38,440 nt of DNA from an uncultured Clostridia bacterium. Lineage in GTDB: Bacteria > Bacillota > Clostridia > Oscillospirales > Ruminococcaceae. Position 1 is the first letter of the stretch. Every line of letters begins with the position of its first letter. The position numbers and the translations under genes are program-made. The stretch is from positions 1 through 38,440 of the forward strand of contig CANQCK010000011.1 of the NCBI GenBank assembly GCA_947589185.1, given 5' to 3'. Below are positions 25,253 to 34,114 of this stretch, piece by piece. The notes under the pieces were generated by a model. That model was not told the origin of the DNA and searched no databases. It saw nothing but the letters and a program-made list of their open reading frames with translations.

Positions 25253-25346
25253 TTCCGCCTCTAACAGTATAATATGATTTTTGTTTCATAGTGTGAATGG
25301 TAATAATTGAGTATAAAACTATTTTACTTTTTTCTGCTTATACATA

Positions 25347-25380
25347 AAACCCGCCGATAGATAATAATTTCGGCGGGTTT
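25347..25380. terminator. Terminator of the CAP-domain gene
   Basis: AAACCCGCCG/CGGCGGGTTT stem with an A/T-rich loop, just past the stop of the minus-strand gene at 25387, with T-runs on both strands. Confidence 0.85.
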
Positions 25381-25386
25381 TTAAAA

Positions 25387-26757
25387 TTAGCCTATCTTAA
25401 CTTTCTTTACCTTATTGCACCATTCACTGTATACTTTTTGAGGTGTACCGTTGGCGTCCTTGCATTTAAAATATGATCTTACTCTTACAAAACAGGTTTT
25501 ACAATTCTTTATCTTTTTTCGGTTGATAGAAAGCTTTGACTTTTTCGTTGATTTATCGCATACTATATTTTTCTTTTTAAAATTTTTATTTGTTGCGATC
25601 TGAACCTCGTAGCCGCAAGCGTTATTGACCTTTTTCCAGTCGACATTTAATTTCTTTTTCTTGCAGTTTGCGGTAAGTTTTGTTACTGTAGCCTGATTTG
25701 TACACGATTTTTTTGTATTAGCTTGGTTTAAGCATATTTTTATTATTTTAGCTTGCTTTGTACAAGTTTTAGATTTGCTTGTGCATTGATTTGTTGTTTT
25801 TGTTTGATTTGTAAACGATGTTGTTGTCTTAGTTTGAGCGGTAGTTGCCCTTGTTGTTTGAGTCTGAGTTGCAGGTGATTTTGTTGTTCTGGTTTGATTA
25901 GTGTATGTAGTAGTTTTACTGGTTTGAGCAGCAGAAGAGTTTTTACCTTTGACAGTTATTGTTTTACTGTATTTTTGGCTTGAATCAGCCTTTAAAGCAA
26001 TACTTAATGTTGCTGTTCCTTCGCTTTTAGCGGTAAAGTTGCCGTTAGAATCTATACCTATTACAGAATTATTGTTTGATGAGAATGTATAGTCATCGGC
26101 AACTCCCGGACAATATGATGAAGACCATCCCTGATTAACTATACCATATTTGAAATAACCGCTTTCGTTTATTTTCATAGTAGATTTGCTTGCAGAAGCG
26201 TACAATTTAACTAAAGACTTCTGGATAGAAACGGTATTTGTTTTTTCAACTGCTCCTGATTTATTTGGAATGTTTTCCGCTGCTTTATTACTAAAGGATT
26301 GAACCCAGTAATAACCTGAATCAACTTTGAAGCAGCCTATACCGATCGATTTATATTTAGAATTAAGAATATTGGCTCTGTGGCCTGATGAGTTCATCCA
26401 GCCGTTCATAACAGAATCTGATGTCGGATAATTCACAGCGATATTTTCGCCGTTTATTTTATTGCAAATAGTAAAGCAGGTGCTTCCGTCGGGACGGGTG
26501 TGAGAATAATAAATTCCTGTTTCCATAGCCCTGTCCATTGCTGCGTTAAGCAGCTCTGTATCCATAGTTAAAGAAGCGAGACCGTTTGCACTTCTTTCAT
26601 TATTGACAATTTTTAAAACTTCATTTGCCTTGTTATAATCACATATACCCTTAACTTGTATGTTATATATGTCATTTGCCGACGCTGTTAGGTTAAGTCC
26701 GGTAACTATTGAAAATATCATAGCTATTGATAATAATACACTGAAAATTCTTCTCAT
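25387..26757 (-). CDS. Secreted CAP-domain (SCP/PR1-like) protein
   Basis: A 456-residue exported protein of unknown role. A signal peptide (MRRIFSVLLSIAMIF...SAN) is followed by a CAP/SCP domain over about residues 40-165, with the expected SHTRPDG, GENIA and SSGHRANILN elements, including both conserved His. Then come a Big2-like region (about 190-270), a low-complexity Thr/Gln/Asn/Lys linker of about 85 residues (TNQT.TT-like units, later with Cys) and a C-terminal Fn3-like domain (KKLNVDWKKVNNACGYEVQIATN). GGAGGAA precedes the ATG. It has its own strong promoter and a leader of about 120 bases. Its layout resembles the M23 protein at 20225, suggesting both work at the cell surface. Confidence 0.87.
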   Translation of the reverse strand: MRRIFSVLLSIAMIFSIVTGLNLTASANDIYNIQVKGICDYNKANEVLKIVNNERSANGLASLTMDTELLNAAMDRAMETGIYYSHTRPDGSTCFTICNKINGENIAVNYPTSDSVMNGWMNSSGHRANILNSKYKSIGIGCFKVDSGYYWVQSFSNKAAENIPNKSGAVEKTNTVSIQKSLVKLYASASKSTMKINESGYFKYGIVNQGWSSSYCPGVADDYTFSSNNNSVIGIDSNGNFTAKSEGTATLSIALKADSSQKYSKTITVKGKNSSAAQTSKTTTYTNQTRTTKSPATQTQTTRATTAQTKTTTSFTNQTKTTNQCTSKSKTCTKQAKIIKICLNQANTKKSCTNQATVTKLTANCKKKKLNVDWKKVNNACGYEVQIATNKNFKKKNIVCDKSTKKSKLSINRKKIKNCKTCFVRVRSYFKCKDANGTPQKVYSEWCNKVKKVKIG

Positions 26758-26882
26758 AATCTTTCCTCCAAAATTATTACACGTGAAATTTCAATATCTA
26801 TATTTCATTTACCGCTGACTGTCTAATTTATGTCTTAACCTCCAAAATAAAATATGATACAACATATATGCTGCATTTATAA

Positions 26883-26910
26883 ATTATATCATAAGCCCCT
26901 GATTTGTCAA
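26883..26910 (-). promoter_or_regulatory. Promoter of the CAP-domain gene
   Basis: Minus strand TTGACA (26905-26910), 16-base spacer, TATAAT (26883-26888), both boxes perfect. Confidence 0.8.
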
Positions 26911-26922
26911 TGAAAAAGGGCA

Positions 26923-27213
26923 TTGAAATATATAGTATTTATTTTGGCTGCGTTAAGATTGAGGAAAAATTTTCATTTAACGTCGGTAATCAGAAATCCA
27001 AAGTATAAGGACAAAACGTCCGTTTTCAGCAGCTGGAATGTGTCAGCCGTTCAGAGACGGGCGTTTGATTTTGGCGGGTTTATGCGGGGGCAGTTGTCAC
27101 TTGTAATAGAACCGAAAACAAACTGCTATACTAGCTTCACGTTATCGCTGAATGATAAATCGCCGGAGCGTTTTCTATTCGACACGGATAAATTTTTAAT
27201 GGCGGAGGGTTGA
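26923..27213 (+). pseudogene. Possible decayed coding fragment A
   Basis: An open frame of up to 96 codons with no usable start or ribosome site. From about residue 35 it reads like genuine protein (SSWNVSAVQRRAFDFGGFMRG, then LSLVIEPKTNCYTSFTLSL) and stops at 27211. The first third looks non-coding or frame-shifted. I recognise no family. Together with fragment B it fills the otherwise empty 26.9-27.6 kb gap and probably represents genes inactivated by deletion. It may also be a fortuitous frame. Confidence 0.3.
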
Positions 27214-27248
27214 TAAATTACCTTAACCAAAGGTAGATTTCTTCACAT

Positions 27249-27635
27249 TTGGGTGGTATAATGTTAATTGTTGAGTGGGCGACTGTTCGACAAATGGGAT
27301 TTGTGATGGAGAGATTTACCGATGAATATCGTGCACTCTGCGAGGTTTACTCTCTGACAGCAGAAAGCCGTATTAATTTCCTTCAGGGAGTAAAATACTT
27401 TATCGGCAACAATCAGGACAAGAATTTGGAGTATTCAAAATATGCCGGATATGGGTATAAAGACTACAGGACTATTGATGGTATTGATGTTTTAAAGAGT
27501 AAGCATAGAACTTCTCTTGGTTATGTATCAACAAGGTCGTATCAAAGCGAGCAGCTAAAAAACTCGGTAAAGAGCTTGGAAAAACGGATTACGGTCAGTA
27601 TCTGATTTCACTGGCTGATGGAAATAATAATTAAG
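27249..27635 (+). pseudogene. Possible decayed coding fragment B with a frameshift
   Basis: A frame beginning around 27261 (MLIVEWATVRQMGFVMERF, then TDEYRALCEVYSLTAESRINF) runs to 27605. At about 27530-27545 protein-like sequence passes to the frame two bases on, reading KRAAKKLGKELGKTDYGQY and then LISLADGNNN to a stop at 27633-27635. That second piece looks like an authentic C-terminus, so one intact gene was probably broken here by an indel. No family was recognised. A TATAAT at 27257-27262 lacks a matching -35 box. Confidence 0.35.
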
Positions 27636-27672
27636 TTAATATAGAGGAAAGCCTCAAAAGGAGACATATATT

Positions 27673-28695
27673 ATGAAAAAGATAATCGTAACGGGCGGTG
27701 CAGGCTTTATCGGAGGAAACTTCGTTCATTATATGATGAAAAAGTATTCTGACTATAAGATTATTTGTCTGGACTGTCTCACATTTGCAGGAAATTTGGA
27801 AACACTTGAAAGTGTAGCTGACAACCCAAATTTCAGATTTGTTAAGGCTAATATAACTGATAGAGATGCTGTATTTAAGCTGTTTGAGGAGGAACACCCT
27901 GATATAGTTGTAAATTTTGCCGCAGAGAGCCATGTTGACAGAAGTATTGAAAACCCGGGAATTTTCTTAAACACAAATATTTTGGGAACTCAGACGCTTA
28001 TGGACGCTTGCAGAAAGTATGGTATTGAGCGTTATCATCAGGTTTCTACTGACGAGGTTTACGGTGATTTGCCTCTTGACAGACCTGATTTGTTTTTTAC
28101 TGAGGAAACACCTATACACACAAGTTCTCCTTATTCTGCATCAAAGGCTTCGGCAGATTTGCTTGTGGGGGCTTATTACAGAACCTACGGACTTCCTGTT
28201 ACAATAAGCAGATGCTCTAACAACTACGGTCCGTATCATTTTCCTGAAAAGCTGATACCGCTTATGATTATAAATACACTTCATAATAAACCGCTTCCTG
28301 TTTACGGAAAGGGCGAAAATGTTCGTGACTGGCTTTATGTTGAGGATCACTGCAAGGCGATCGATTTGATAATCCATAAGGGAACAGTAGGAGAGGTTTA
28401 CAATATAGGCGGACATAATGAAAAAGCCAATATTGATATTGTAAAGATAATTCTCAAGGAACTTGGAAAGGGCGAGGAGCTTATCACCTATGTTGCTGAC
28501 CGAAAGGGACACGACTTGAGATATGCTATTGACCCTACAAAAATACACAACGAACTCGGTTGGCTTCCTGAAACGAAGTTTGAGGACGGAATTAAAAAGA
28601 CCATTCGCTGGTATCTTGACAATAAAAGCTGGTGGGAGAAAATCATCAGCGGCGAGTATAAGGATTACTATGAGAAAATGTACGCTAATAAGTAG
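27673..28695 (+). CDS. rfbB: dTDP-glucose 4,6-dehydratase
   Basis: Makes dTDP-4-keto-6-deoxyglucose, the second step towards dTDP-rhamnose for surface polysaccharides. An extended short-chain dehydrogenase of 340 residues: NAD-binding GGAGFIGGNF at 7-16, NFAAESHVDRSI, the catalytic STDEVYG (Thr-Asp-Glu), YSASK (Tyr/Lys pair), SNNYGPYHFPEKLIPLM and YGKGENVRDWLYVEDHC. The length is typical. AAAAGGAGA precedes the ATG. The other rhamnose genes (rfbA, C, D) are not adjacent, so it stands alone here, between decayed sequence and a bidirectional terminator. Confidence 0.95.
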   Translation: MKKIIVTGGAGFIGGNFVHYMMKKYSDYKIICLDCLTFAGNLETLESVADNPNFRFVKANITDRDAVFKLFEEEHPDIVVNFAAESHVDRSIENPGIFLNTNILGTQTLMDACRKYGIERYHQVSTDEVYGDLPLDRPDLFFTEETPIHTSSPYSASKASADLLVGAYYRTYGLPVTISRCSNNYGPYHFPEKLIPLMIINTLHNKPLPVYGKGENVRDWLYVEDHCKAIDLIIHKGTVGEVYNIGGHNEKANIDIVKIILKELGKGEELITYVADRKGHDLRYAIDPTKIHNELGWLPETKFEDGIKKTIRWYLDNKSWWEKIISGEYKDYYEKMYANK

Positions 28696-28762
28696 ACAAG
28701 AAACTAGCAGTTTTATATCAGCTGTTTTTGCACCTTTCATCTAATTTCTTACTTTAATAAAG

Positions 28763-28804
28763 AACTCCCTTAGCCTATCTTTAATGATAAGCTAAGGGAG
28801 TTTT
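28763..28804. terminator. Bidirectional terminator, rfbB and thrB
   Basis: AACTCCCTTAGC/GCTAAGGGAGTT stem between convergent genes, with T-runs at either side. Confidence 0.85.
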
Positions 28805-28810
28805 GTTTTA

Positions 28811-29698
28811 TCATAACACCATAACACCTGAATTATGAATGTGAAATTCGTGTACTGTCCAGTTACTTAAACCTGCGGTATGAAGAGAAAATTCAACCTT
28901 TCCGCAGAAATAATCGTTATTATCATCTACTATAGCCATAACGGCAGGACCTGCTCCGCTGATGTATACTCCGTAAGCACCGTGGTTATAGGCAATGTCA
29001 AATACCTCACGGCAGCGGGGTATGAGCTCCATTCTATATGGCTGATGAAGCCTGTCATGAACTGCTGTGCGGAGATTTTCAAACTTTCCCGTCAGCAGAG
29101 AAGCTGAAAACAGCGCCGCACGAGAGAGATTATAAACTGCGTCTTTGTGGGAAATCTCTTTAGGAATACAGGCTCTTGCTTTATCTGTTTTAAGCTCAAA
29201 GTCGGGAATAATAGCGACAAATTTAAGCTTTGTATAAACTTCCTGCTTTACCCAGTGAACTTTCTTGCCGTCAAAAACTGCGGTAACTATGCCTCCTAAA
29301 AGAGCAGGAGCGGTATTATCGGGGTGACCCTCGATCTGGGCGGCAATGTCAACTAAATCATCGGTGGAAAGAGGATTATTTAGCAGCGTGTTTGCTCCAA
29401 CCAGACCTGCAACGATACAAGCTGATGAAGAGCCTAAACCTCTTGCCATAGGAATATTATTAGTCTGTTCCAGCTTTAAACCTTTGAGAGTCTTTCCGCA
29501 GACTTTAAATAAATCATCTGCCGATTTGTAAATCAGATTTGTTTTGTCTGTAGGAATGCTGACGCCGTCAAGAGATATAATATCAATTTTATCATATTCC
29601 TCCATATTGACCTGATTGTAAAAATCAAGTGCCAGACCCAGAGAATCATAGCCTGCACCAAGATTTGCACTTGTTGCGGGAATTTTTATTTTTATCAT
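28811..29698 (-). CDS. thrB: Homoserine kinase
   Basis: A GHMP-family kinase that phosphorylates homoserine on the way to threonine. The 295 residues include the N-terminal PATSANLGAGYDSLGLAL, the ATP-binding GLGSSSA within NIPMARGLGSSSACIVAGL, EGHPDNTAPALLGG, and the C-terminal GAYGVYISGAGPAVMA. It begins 9 bases after the hom stop, with its ribosome site (AAGGTAG) overlapping that stop, so translation is probably coupled to hom. thrC is not in the window. Confidence 0.96.
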   Translation of the reverse strand: MIKIKIPATSANLGAGYDSLGLALDFYNQVNMEEYDKIDIISLDGVSIPTDKTNLIYKSADDLFKVCGKTLKGLKLEQTNNIPMARGLGSSSACIVAGLVGANTLLNNPLSTDDLVDIAAQIEGHPDNTAPALLGGIVTAVFDGKKVHWVKQEVYTKLKFVAIIPDFELKTDKARACIPKEISHKDAVYNLSRAALFSASLLTGKFENLRTAVHDRLHQPYRMELIPRCREVFDIAYNHGAYGVYISGAGPAVMAIVDDNNDYFCGKVEFSLHTAGLSNWTVHEFHIHNSGVMVL

Positions 29699-29707
29699 AT
29701 TACTACC

Positions 29708-30949
29708 TTAATAAAGTCTTATTTTACTTATTATTTTAGCTGAGTGAGAAAGAATAGTAAGCTCAGTGTCTATGTCCTTCTCAACCATAGATTGAGTGAT
29801 AAATGCTAGTTCATTTTCAGGACGGTTTTCACGCTCGATAAATATTACCTTGCCGAACACATTTGAAAGCGAACGCTTGAAGTTATCGGCGTCATCGCAC
29901 TCAATACGAATATACATAGCTGTTTTAGAGTCTTTATAAGAAGTCATAAAGCTGTTGTCACCCTTTGACTCGTCCCACGAAAGAGCCAATACACGCTGCT
30001 GGTGTTTAAGAGCGTCTATAATATCTCCCACAACTGCCGAAGCAGTAGGCAGTTTTCCTGCACCCTGACCGTAAAATACAACGTCTCCGACGCCGTTTCC
30101 GGTAACGCAGATAGCGTTGTATACACCATTAACGTTTGAAAGAAGATTGCTCTTTGGAACAAGCATAGGACAAACTATAGCAATCAGTTTCCCTTCATCA
30201 TTGGGTTTTACCGAACCGATTAGCTTGATTGAATAACCTGCGTTAGACGCATATTCAACATCAACAAGAGAAACGTTTTTTATTCCCGAACAGTGTACCA
30301 TTTCAGGATATATGTGTTTTCCGTATGCAAGGGAACCCAGTATGCAAATCTTTCGGCAGGCGTCGTGACCTTCAATATCAGCGGTGGGATCAGCTTCGGC
30401 ATAGCCGTTTTTCTGAGCGAGTTTGAGTGCGTCTTCAAAGCTCATCTGATCCTTTATCATCTTTGTAAGAATAAAGTTCGTTGTTCCGTTCAGTATTCCC
30501 GAAATCTGCTCTATTTCATTTCCTGCAAGGCATTTGTGAAGCGGCCGTATGATTGGGATTCCTCCGCCGACCGAAGCCTCGAAAAGATAGTTGGCATTGT
30601 TTTCGTTTGCAATTTTAAGAAGTTCTGCACCCTTTGCGGCAACAAGCTCTTTATTTGATGTTACAACGCTTTTGCCCTTTTCTAAAAGCTGTTTAGTAAA
30701 TTCATATGCAGGGTGAAGCCCTCCTATTAGCTCGGCAACGACCTCGACCTCTCCATCATTAAGAATATCGGTGAAGTCCTTTGTCATTTTATTTGCAAAC
30801 GGTGAGTCGGGAAAGTCCTTTAAATCAAGAATATATCCAAGTTCAATATCCCTTCCTACCTTTTCGCATATTGACTTTTTATTAGTCTCAAACAGCTCGA
30901 CCGTTCCCGAACCAACAACACCATATCCAATTACTGCTATTTTACTCAT
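29708..30949 (-). CDS. hom: Homoserine dehydrogenase
   Basis: Reduces aspartate semialdehyde to homoserine, the branch point to threonine and methionine. The 413 residues have the NAD(P) fold at the N-terminus (IGYGVVGSGTVELF), TSNKELVAAKG, the catalytic region EASVGGGIPIIRPL...GILNGTTNFILTKM, and YAEADPTADIEGHDACRKI. A C-terminal ACT domain from about residue 335 (TAMYIRIECDDADNFKRSLSNVFG) usually senses threonine. GAAAGGA lies just before the ATG. It is followed closely by thrB and preceded by the ACT-domain gene, forming a three-gene unit. Confidence 0.96.
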   Translation of the reverse strand: MSKIAVIGYGVVGSGTVELFETNKKSICEKVGRDIELGYILDLKDFPDSPFANKMTKDFTDILNDGEVEVVAELIGGLHPAYEFTKQLLEKGKSVVTSNKELVAAKGAELLKIANENNANYLFEASVGGGIPIIRPLHKCLAGNEIEQISGILNGTTNFILTKMIKDQMSFEDALKLAQKNGYAEADPTADIEGHDACRKICILGSLAYGKHIYPEMVHCSGIKNVSLVDVEYASNAGYSIKLIGSVKPNDEGKLIAIVCPMLVPKSNLLSNVNGVYNAICVTGNGVGDVVFYGQGAGKLPTASAVVGDIIDALKHQQRVLALSWDESKGDNSFMTSYKDSKTAMYIRIECDDADNFKRSLSNVFGKVIFIERENRPENELAFITQSMVEKDIDTELTILSHSAKIISKIRLY

Positions 30950-31021
30950 TTTGATTTTCCTTTCAAATTTGCGATTTAGTTATTACGGTGATTTTTACCG
31001 ATTATTATATATCAAATTTCG

Positions 31022-31471
31022 TTACTCGCCGCTTATAATTTTAATATCAACAACACTGCTCAGTTTTGAGAGTTCGTTTTTTATATTTACTGCATTAAGC
31101 GTATCGCTTTCAAGTTTTACAGAAACCGTTACCGTCGCAACAGAATCAATGGGAATGTTTTGATTTACGGTAAGTATATTTGCACCCATTTCGTAAAGAT
31201 TTGTCAGAATTGACGACAATGCTCCCTTTTCGTCTTTTAGAACGAGATAAAGCGAAACGATCTTATTAGTCAGCTTTTCCTCATAAGCGAAAACAGAGTC
31301 CTTATATTTATAATATGCACTTCTTGAAATTCCGATTTTTCTGCAAGCGTCAGCGGAGGACTTAACCTCGCCTCTGGCTTTTATCCGCTTTGCTTCAAGC
31401 ACTTTTAATATTATCTCAGGCAAAACCGTTGAATTAACAACGACCAATTTCCCGTCATTATTATAATCCAA
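31022..31471 (-). CDS. ACT-domain protein, UPF0735/PheB-like
   Basis: A 149-residue protein of the UPF0735 (PheB) family: an N-terminal segment (LVVVNSTVLPEIILKVLEAK), a short helix-turn-helix-like part (SSADACRKIGISRSAYYKYKDSVF) and a C-terminal ACT domain (VSLYLVLKDEKGALSSILTNL) of the kind that binds amino acids. This arrangement suggests an amino-acid-sensing regulator, but the function is not established. The start is put at the TTG at 31471, 8 bases after AGGAGG (31480-31485). The GTG at 31480 would overlap that site, and the TTG at 31474 is a second possibility. It is the first gene of the hom-thrB unit. Confidence 0.88.
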   Translation of the reverse strand: MDYNNDGKLVVVNSTVLPEIILKVLEAKRIKARGEVKSSADACRKIGISRSAYYKYKDSVFAYEEKLTNKIVSLYLVLKDEKGALSSILTNLYEMGANILTVNQNIPIDSVATVTVSVKLESDTLNAVNIKNELSKLSSVVDIKIISGE

Positions 31472-31513
31472 CAAGTCCACCTCCTGAGCACATTTGTTTT
31501 TTGAGCAACTACA

Positions 31514-31542
31514 ACTATACCATAATTTGAGTAAAAAGTCAA
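31514..31542 (-). promoter_or_regulatory. Promoter of the ACT-hom-thrB unit
   Basis: Minus strand TTGACT (31537-31542), 17-base spacer, TATAGT (31514-31519). The leader is only about 35 bases, too short for a T-box. Confidence 0.7.
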
Positions 31543-31562
31543 GGAGAAGTTTGTAAAAATAA

Positions 31563-31586
31563 GAGCGTACCGTTTAGGGTGCGCTC
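31563..31586 (-). terminator. Terminator-like hairpin, distal flank of repeat copy 3
   Basis: GAGCGTACC/GGTGCGCTC stem (one G-U pair); on the minus strand it runs into TTATTTTTAC. Its right arm is shared with the end of the repeat (GTGCGCTCC), so it may be a fusion of the two. Confidence 0.5.
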
Positions 31587-31686
31587 CGCATAGGATGAAT
31601 TTAAAAACAGTCCGGTGGACTGTTTTTAAAGAGGGGCATGCCCTGTAAGAGAGGGCTGCCCCTAAAAATAGACTTTATCTACACCC
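31587..31686 (-). repeat. Hairpin-array repeat element, copy 3 (truncated, about 100 bp)
   Basis: Read on the minus strand it matches the left half of copy 1: ATAAAGT...TTTTTAGGGGCAGCCCTC, the H1 hairpin, a perfect 14-bp H2 hairpin (31600-31630, TTTAAAAACAGTCC/GGACTGTTTTTAAA) and CCTATGCGGAGCGCACC, where it ends. H4-H6 are absent. Confidence 0.78.
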
Positions 31687-31716
31687 AGAGAGCATACCGA
31701 AATGGCATACTCTCTT
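31687..31716 (-). terminator. Terminator-like hairpin of the ribbon-helix-helix gene
   Basis: Minus-strand stem AGAGAGTATGCC/GGTATGCTCTCT, 12 bp including two G-U pairs, 4 bases past the stop at 31720. It has no T-run on the minus strand because the repeat begins there. Confidence 0.6.
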
Positions 31717-31719
31717 TTA

Positions 31720-31905
31720 TTATTTGTCCTCAATTTTAACTTCAATCTTACCTTCGGAAGCCTCAAATTCTTTTACACATTGTTGTGCTAAATATATTAT
31801 TTGTTTGTTAATTGAACGTGCATTATAATCTGCTATATAACGAATTTTATAATGCAATTCGGGACTAATTTCAATACCTAAATGCTTATTTTTCTTATTT
31901 CTCAT
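31720..31905 (-). CDS. Small ribbon-helix-helix DNA-binding protein (Arc-like)
   Basis: A 61-residue protein, MRNKKNKHLGIEISPELHYKIR..., with the pattern of an Arc/CopG-type ribbon-helix-helix: a beta strand (HLGIEIS), helix A (PELHYKIRYIADYNA), a turn (RSIN) and helix B (KQIIYLAQQCVKEFEA). The frame extends to a TTG at 31917, but GAGGTG just upstream supports the ATG at 31905. Such proteins repress plasmid, phage or toxin-antitoxin genes. It is divergent from an XRE regulator, which suggests a small remnant of a mobile element. Codon use is more A/T-rich than in its neighbours. No toxin gene is seen. Confidence 0.7.
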   Translation of the reverse strand: MRNKKNKHLGIEISPELHYKIRYIADYNARSINKQIIYLAQQCVKEFEASEGKIEVKIEDK

Positions 31906-31958
31906 AAAACACCTCAAAAAAATTAATAATTTATATTTATTTTACAATGTTTTTATGA

Positions 31959-31989
31959 TATAATGTTATAAGTATACTTAATTTAAGTA
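31959..31989 (+). promoter_or_regulatory. Operator/promoter region of the XRE regulator
   Basis: TATAAT at 31959-31964, followed by the perfect palindrome TACTTAA-T-TTAAGTA (31975-31989) just past the expected transcription start. A half-site (ATACTTTAATTA) recurs at 32007-32018. No good -35 box is visible. This fits autorepression. Confidence 0.5.
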
Positions 31990-32037
31990 GATAAAACTTT
32001 TGAAATATACTTTAATTAAAAAATAAGAGGTAATATT

Positions 32038-32325
32038 ATGGTTCACTTTGGAATTAGATTAAAGGAATTACGTTTACAATCCGGAATGACACAAAAACAA
32101 TTAGCACAGAAATTACGAGTTACAACATCTGTAATATCTTATTATGAACATCAAGAGCGTTACCCTTCACCTGACGCATTAATAAGATTATCATACATTT
32201 TTCATACAAGTACCGATTATCTTCTTGGTATAGAAGATAAAAAGCTTAAGTGTGAAGTTAGTTTTAGAAAAAATGAAATAGAATTTCTTAATCAAATTCT
32301 TGATAAGTTAAAAAGTATGATATAG
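32038..32325 (+). CDS. XRE-family transcriptional regulator
   Basis: A 95-residue protein with an N-terminal Cro/C1-type helix-turn-helix (IRLKELRLQSGMTQKQLAQKL, then VTTSVISYYEHQERYPSPDALIRLSYIFHTSTDYLLG, about residues 6-63) and a short C-terminal helix likely used for dimerisation. GAGGT precedes the ATG. It is divergent from the ribbon-helix-helix gene, with palindromic sites between them. It may control itself and that neighbour. The base composition is A/T-rich, like its neighbour. Confidence 0.88.
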   Translation: MVHFGIRLKELRLQSGMTQKQLAQKLRVTTSVISYYEHQERYPSPDALIRLSYIFHTSTDYLLGIEDKKLKCEVSFRKNEIEFLNQILDKLKSMI

Positions 32326-32344
32326 ATGTATTTTAAAATAAAAA

Positions 32345-32374
32345 GACACAGAGGACTGTAAAATCCACTGTGTC
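32345..32374. terminator. Terminator between the XRE gene and gdhA
   Basis: GACACAG/CTGTGTC stem with an inner GGA/TCC pair, followed by CTTTTTATTTT on the minus strand; it serves mainly gdhA. Confidence 0.7.
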
Positions 32375-32406
32375 AAATATTTTCAAAAATTAATAAAGCT
32401 GACCGA

Positions 32407-33762
<1,356 letters not shown>

Positions 33763-33804
33763 TTAAGCCCTCCCATTTATTAATTTTATGCCGTTTGCTC
33801 AAAT

Positions 33805-33823
33805 GCCCGTGATTACACCGGGC
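33805..33823. promoter_or_regulatory. Hairpin in the gdhA leader
   Basis: GCCCGTG/CACCGGGC-type stem (one bulge) about 45 bases before the gdhA start. On the plus strand it is followed by TTTT. It may be a leader structure or a weak plus-strand terminator. Confidence 0.4.
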
Positions 33824-33849
33824 TTTTGACGCTTTAGCACGATATAGTT

Positions 33850-33878
33850 ATTCTATCATAAAATTTTCCTTTTTGCAA
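33850..33878 (-). promoter_or_regulatory. Promoter of gdhA
   Basis: Minus strand TTGCAA (33873-33878), 17-base spacer, TAGAAT (33850-33855). The 33760-34114 gap holds this promoter and the divergent gntR promoter; I see nothing else in it. Confidence 0.65.
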
Positions 33879-33980
33879 GTGAAAAATAAAAAATTGCAAA
33901 TATTTTGTTATAATTCATAGATTAAACAGTATTTTGCATAATTCACATTAAAAAATTTCAATAATTTTTCTACAAAGGGG

Positions 33981-34009
33981 TTGACAATGGTAAAATATTA
34001 GTGTATTAT
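33981..34009 (+). promoter_or_regulatory. Promoter of the gntR-ABC operon
   Basis: TTGACA (33981-33986), 17-base spacer, TATTAT (34004-34009). The -10 box is embedded in the palindrome at 34003-34028. Confidence 0.75.
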
Positions 34010-34028
34010 TGTATTATATCAATAATAC
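34003..34028. promoter_or_regulatory. Probable GntR operator
   Basis: GTATTATTG-N8-CAATAATAC, a perfect 9-base inverted repeat that covers the -10 box and start point. This position fits repression by the GntR protein encoded 87 bases downstream. Confidence 0.65.
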
Positions 34029-34114
34029 AGTTAAGAAACGCTTGATTATAGAACTGTATATAAATAGTATTTAGCAAAAGACAGACTTCATTATTAAGAG
34101 AGGAAGGTTTAATT

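Noticed and set aside
25667-25920. Repetitive stretch considered as a CRISPR or tandem repeat array
   Set aside because: It encodes the low-complexity Thr/Gln linker of the CAP protein; the units are short, degenerate and in frame, with no spacers.
28141-28740. 199-codon minus-strand open frame over rfbB
   Set aside because: Opposite to conserved dehydratase sequence; it also crosses into the region just before the terminator and has no start signals.
31472-31513. T-box or threonine attenuator before the ACT-hom-thrB unit
   Set aside because: The leader from the predicted promoter is only about 35 bases and lacks the T-box sequence and an antiterminator.
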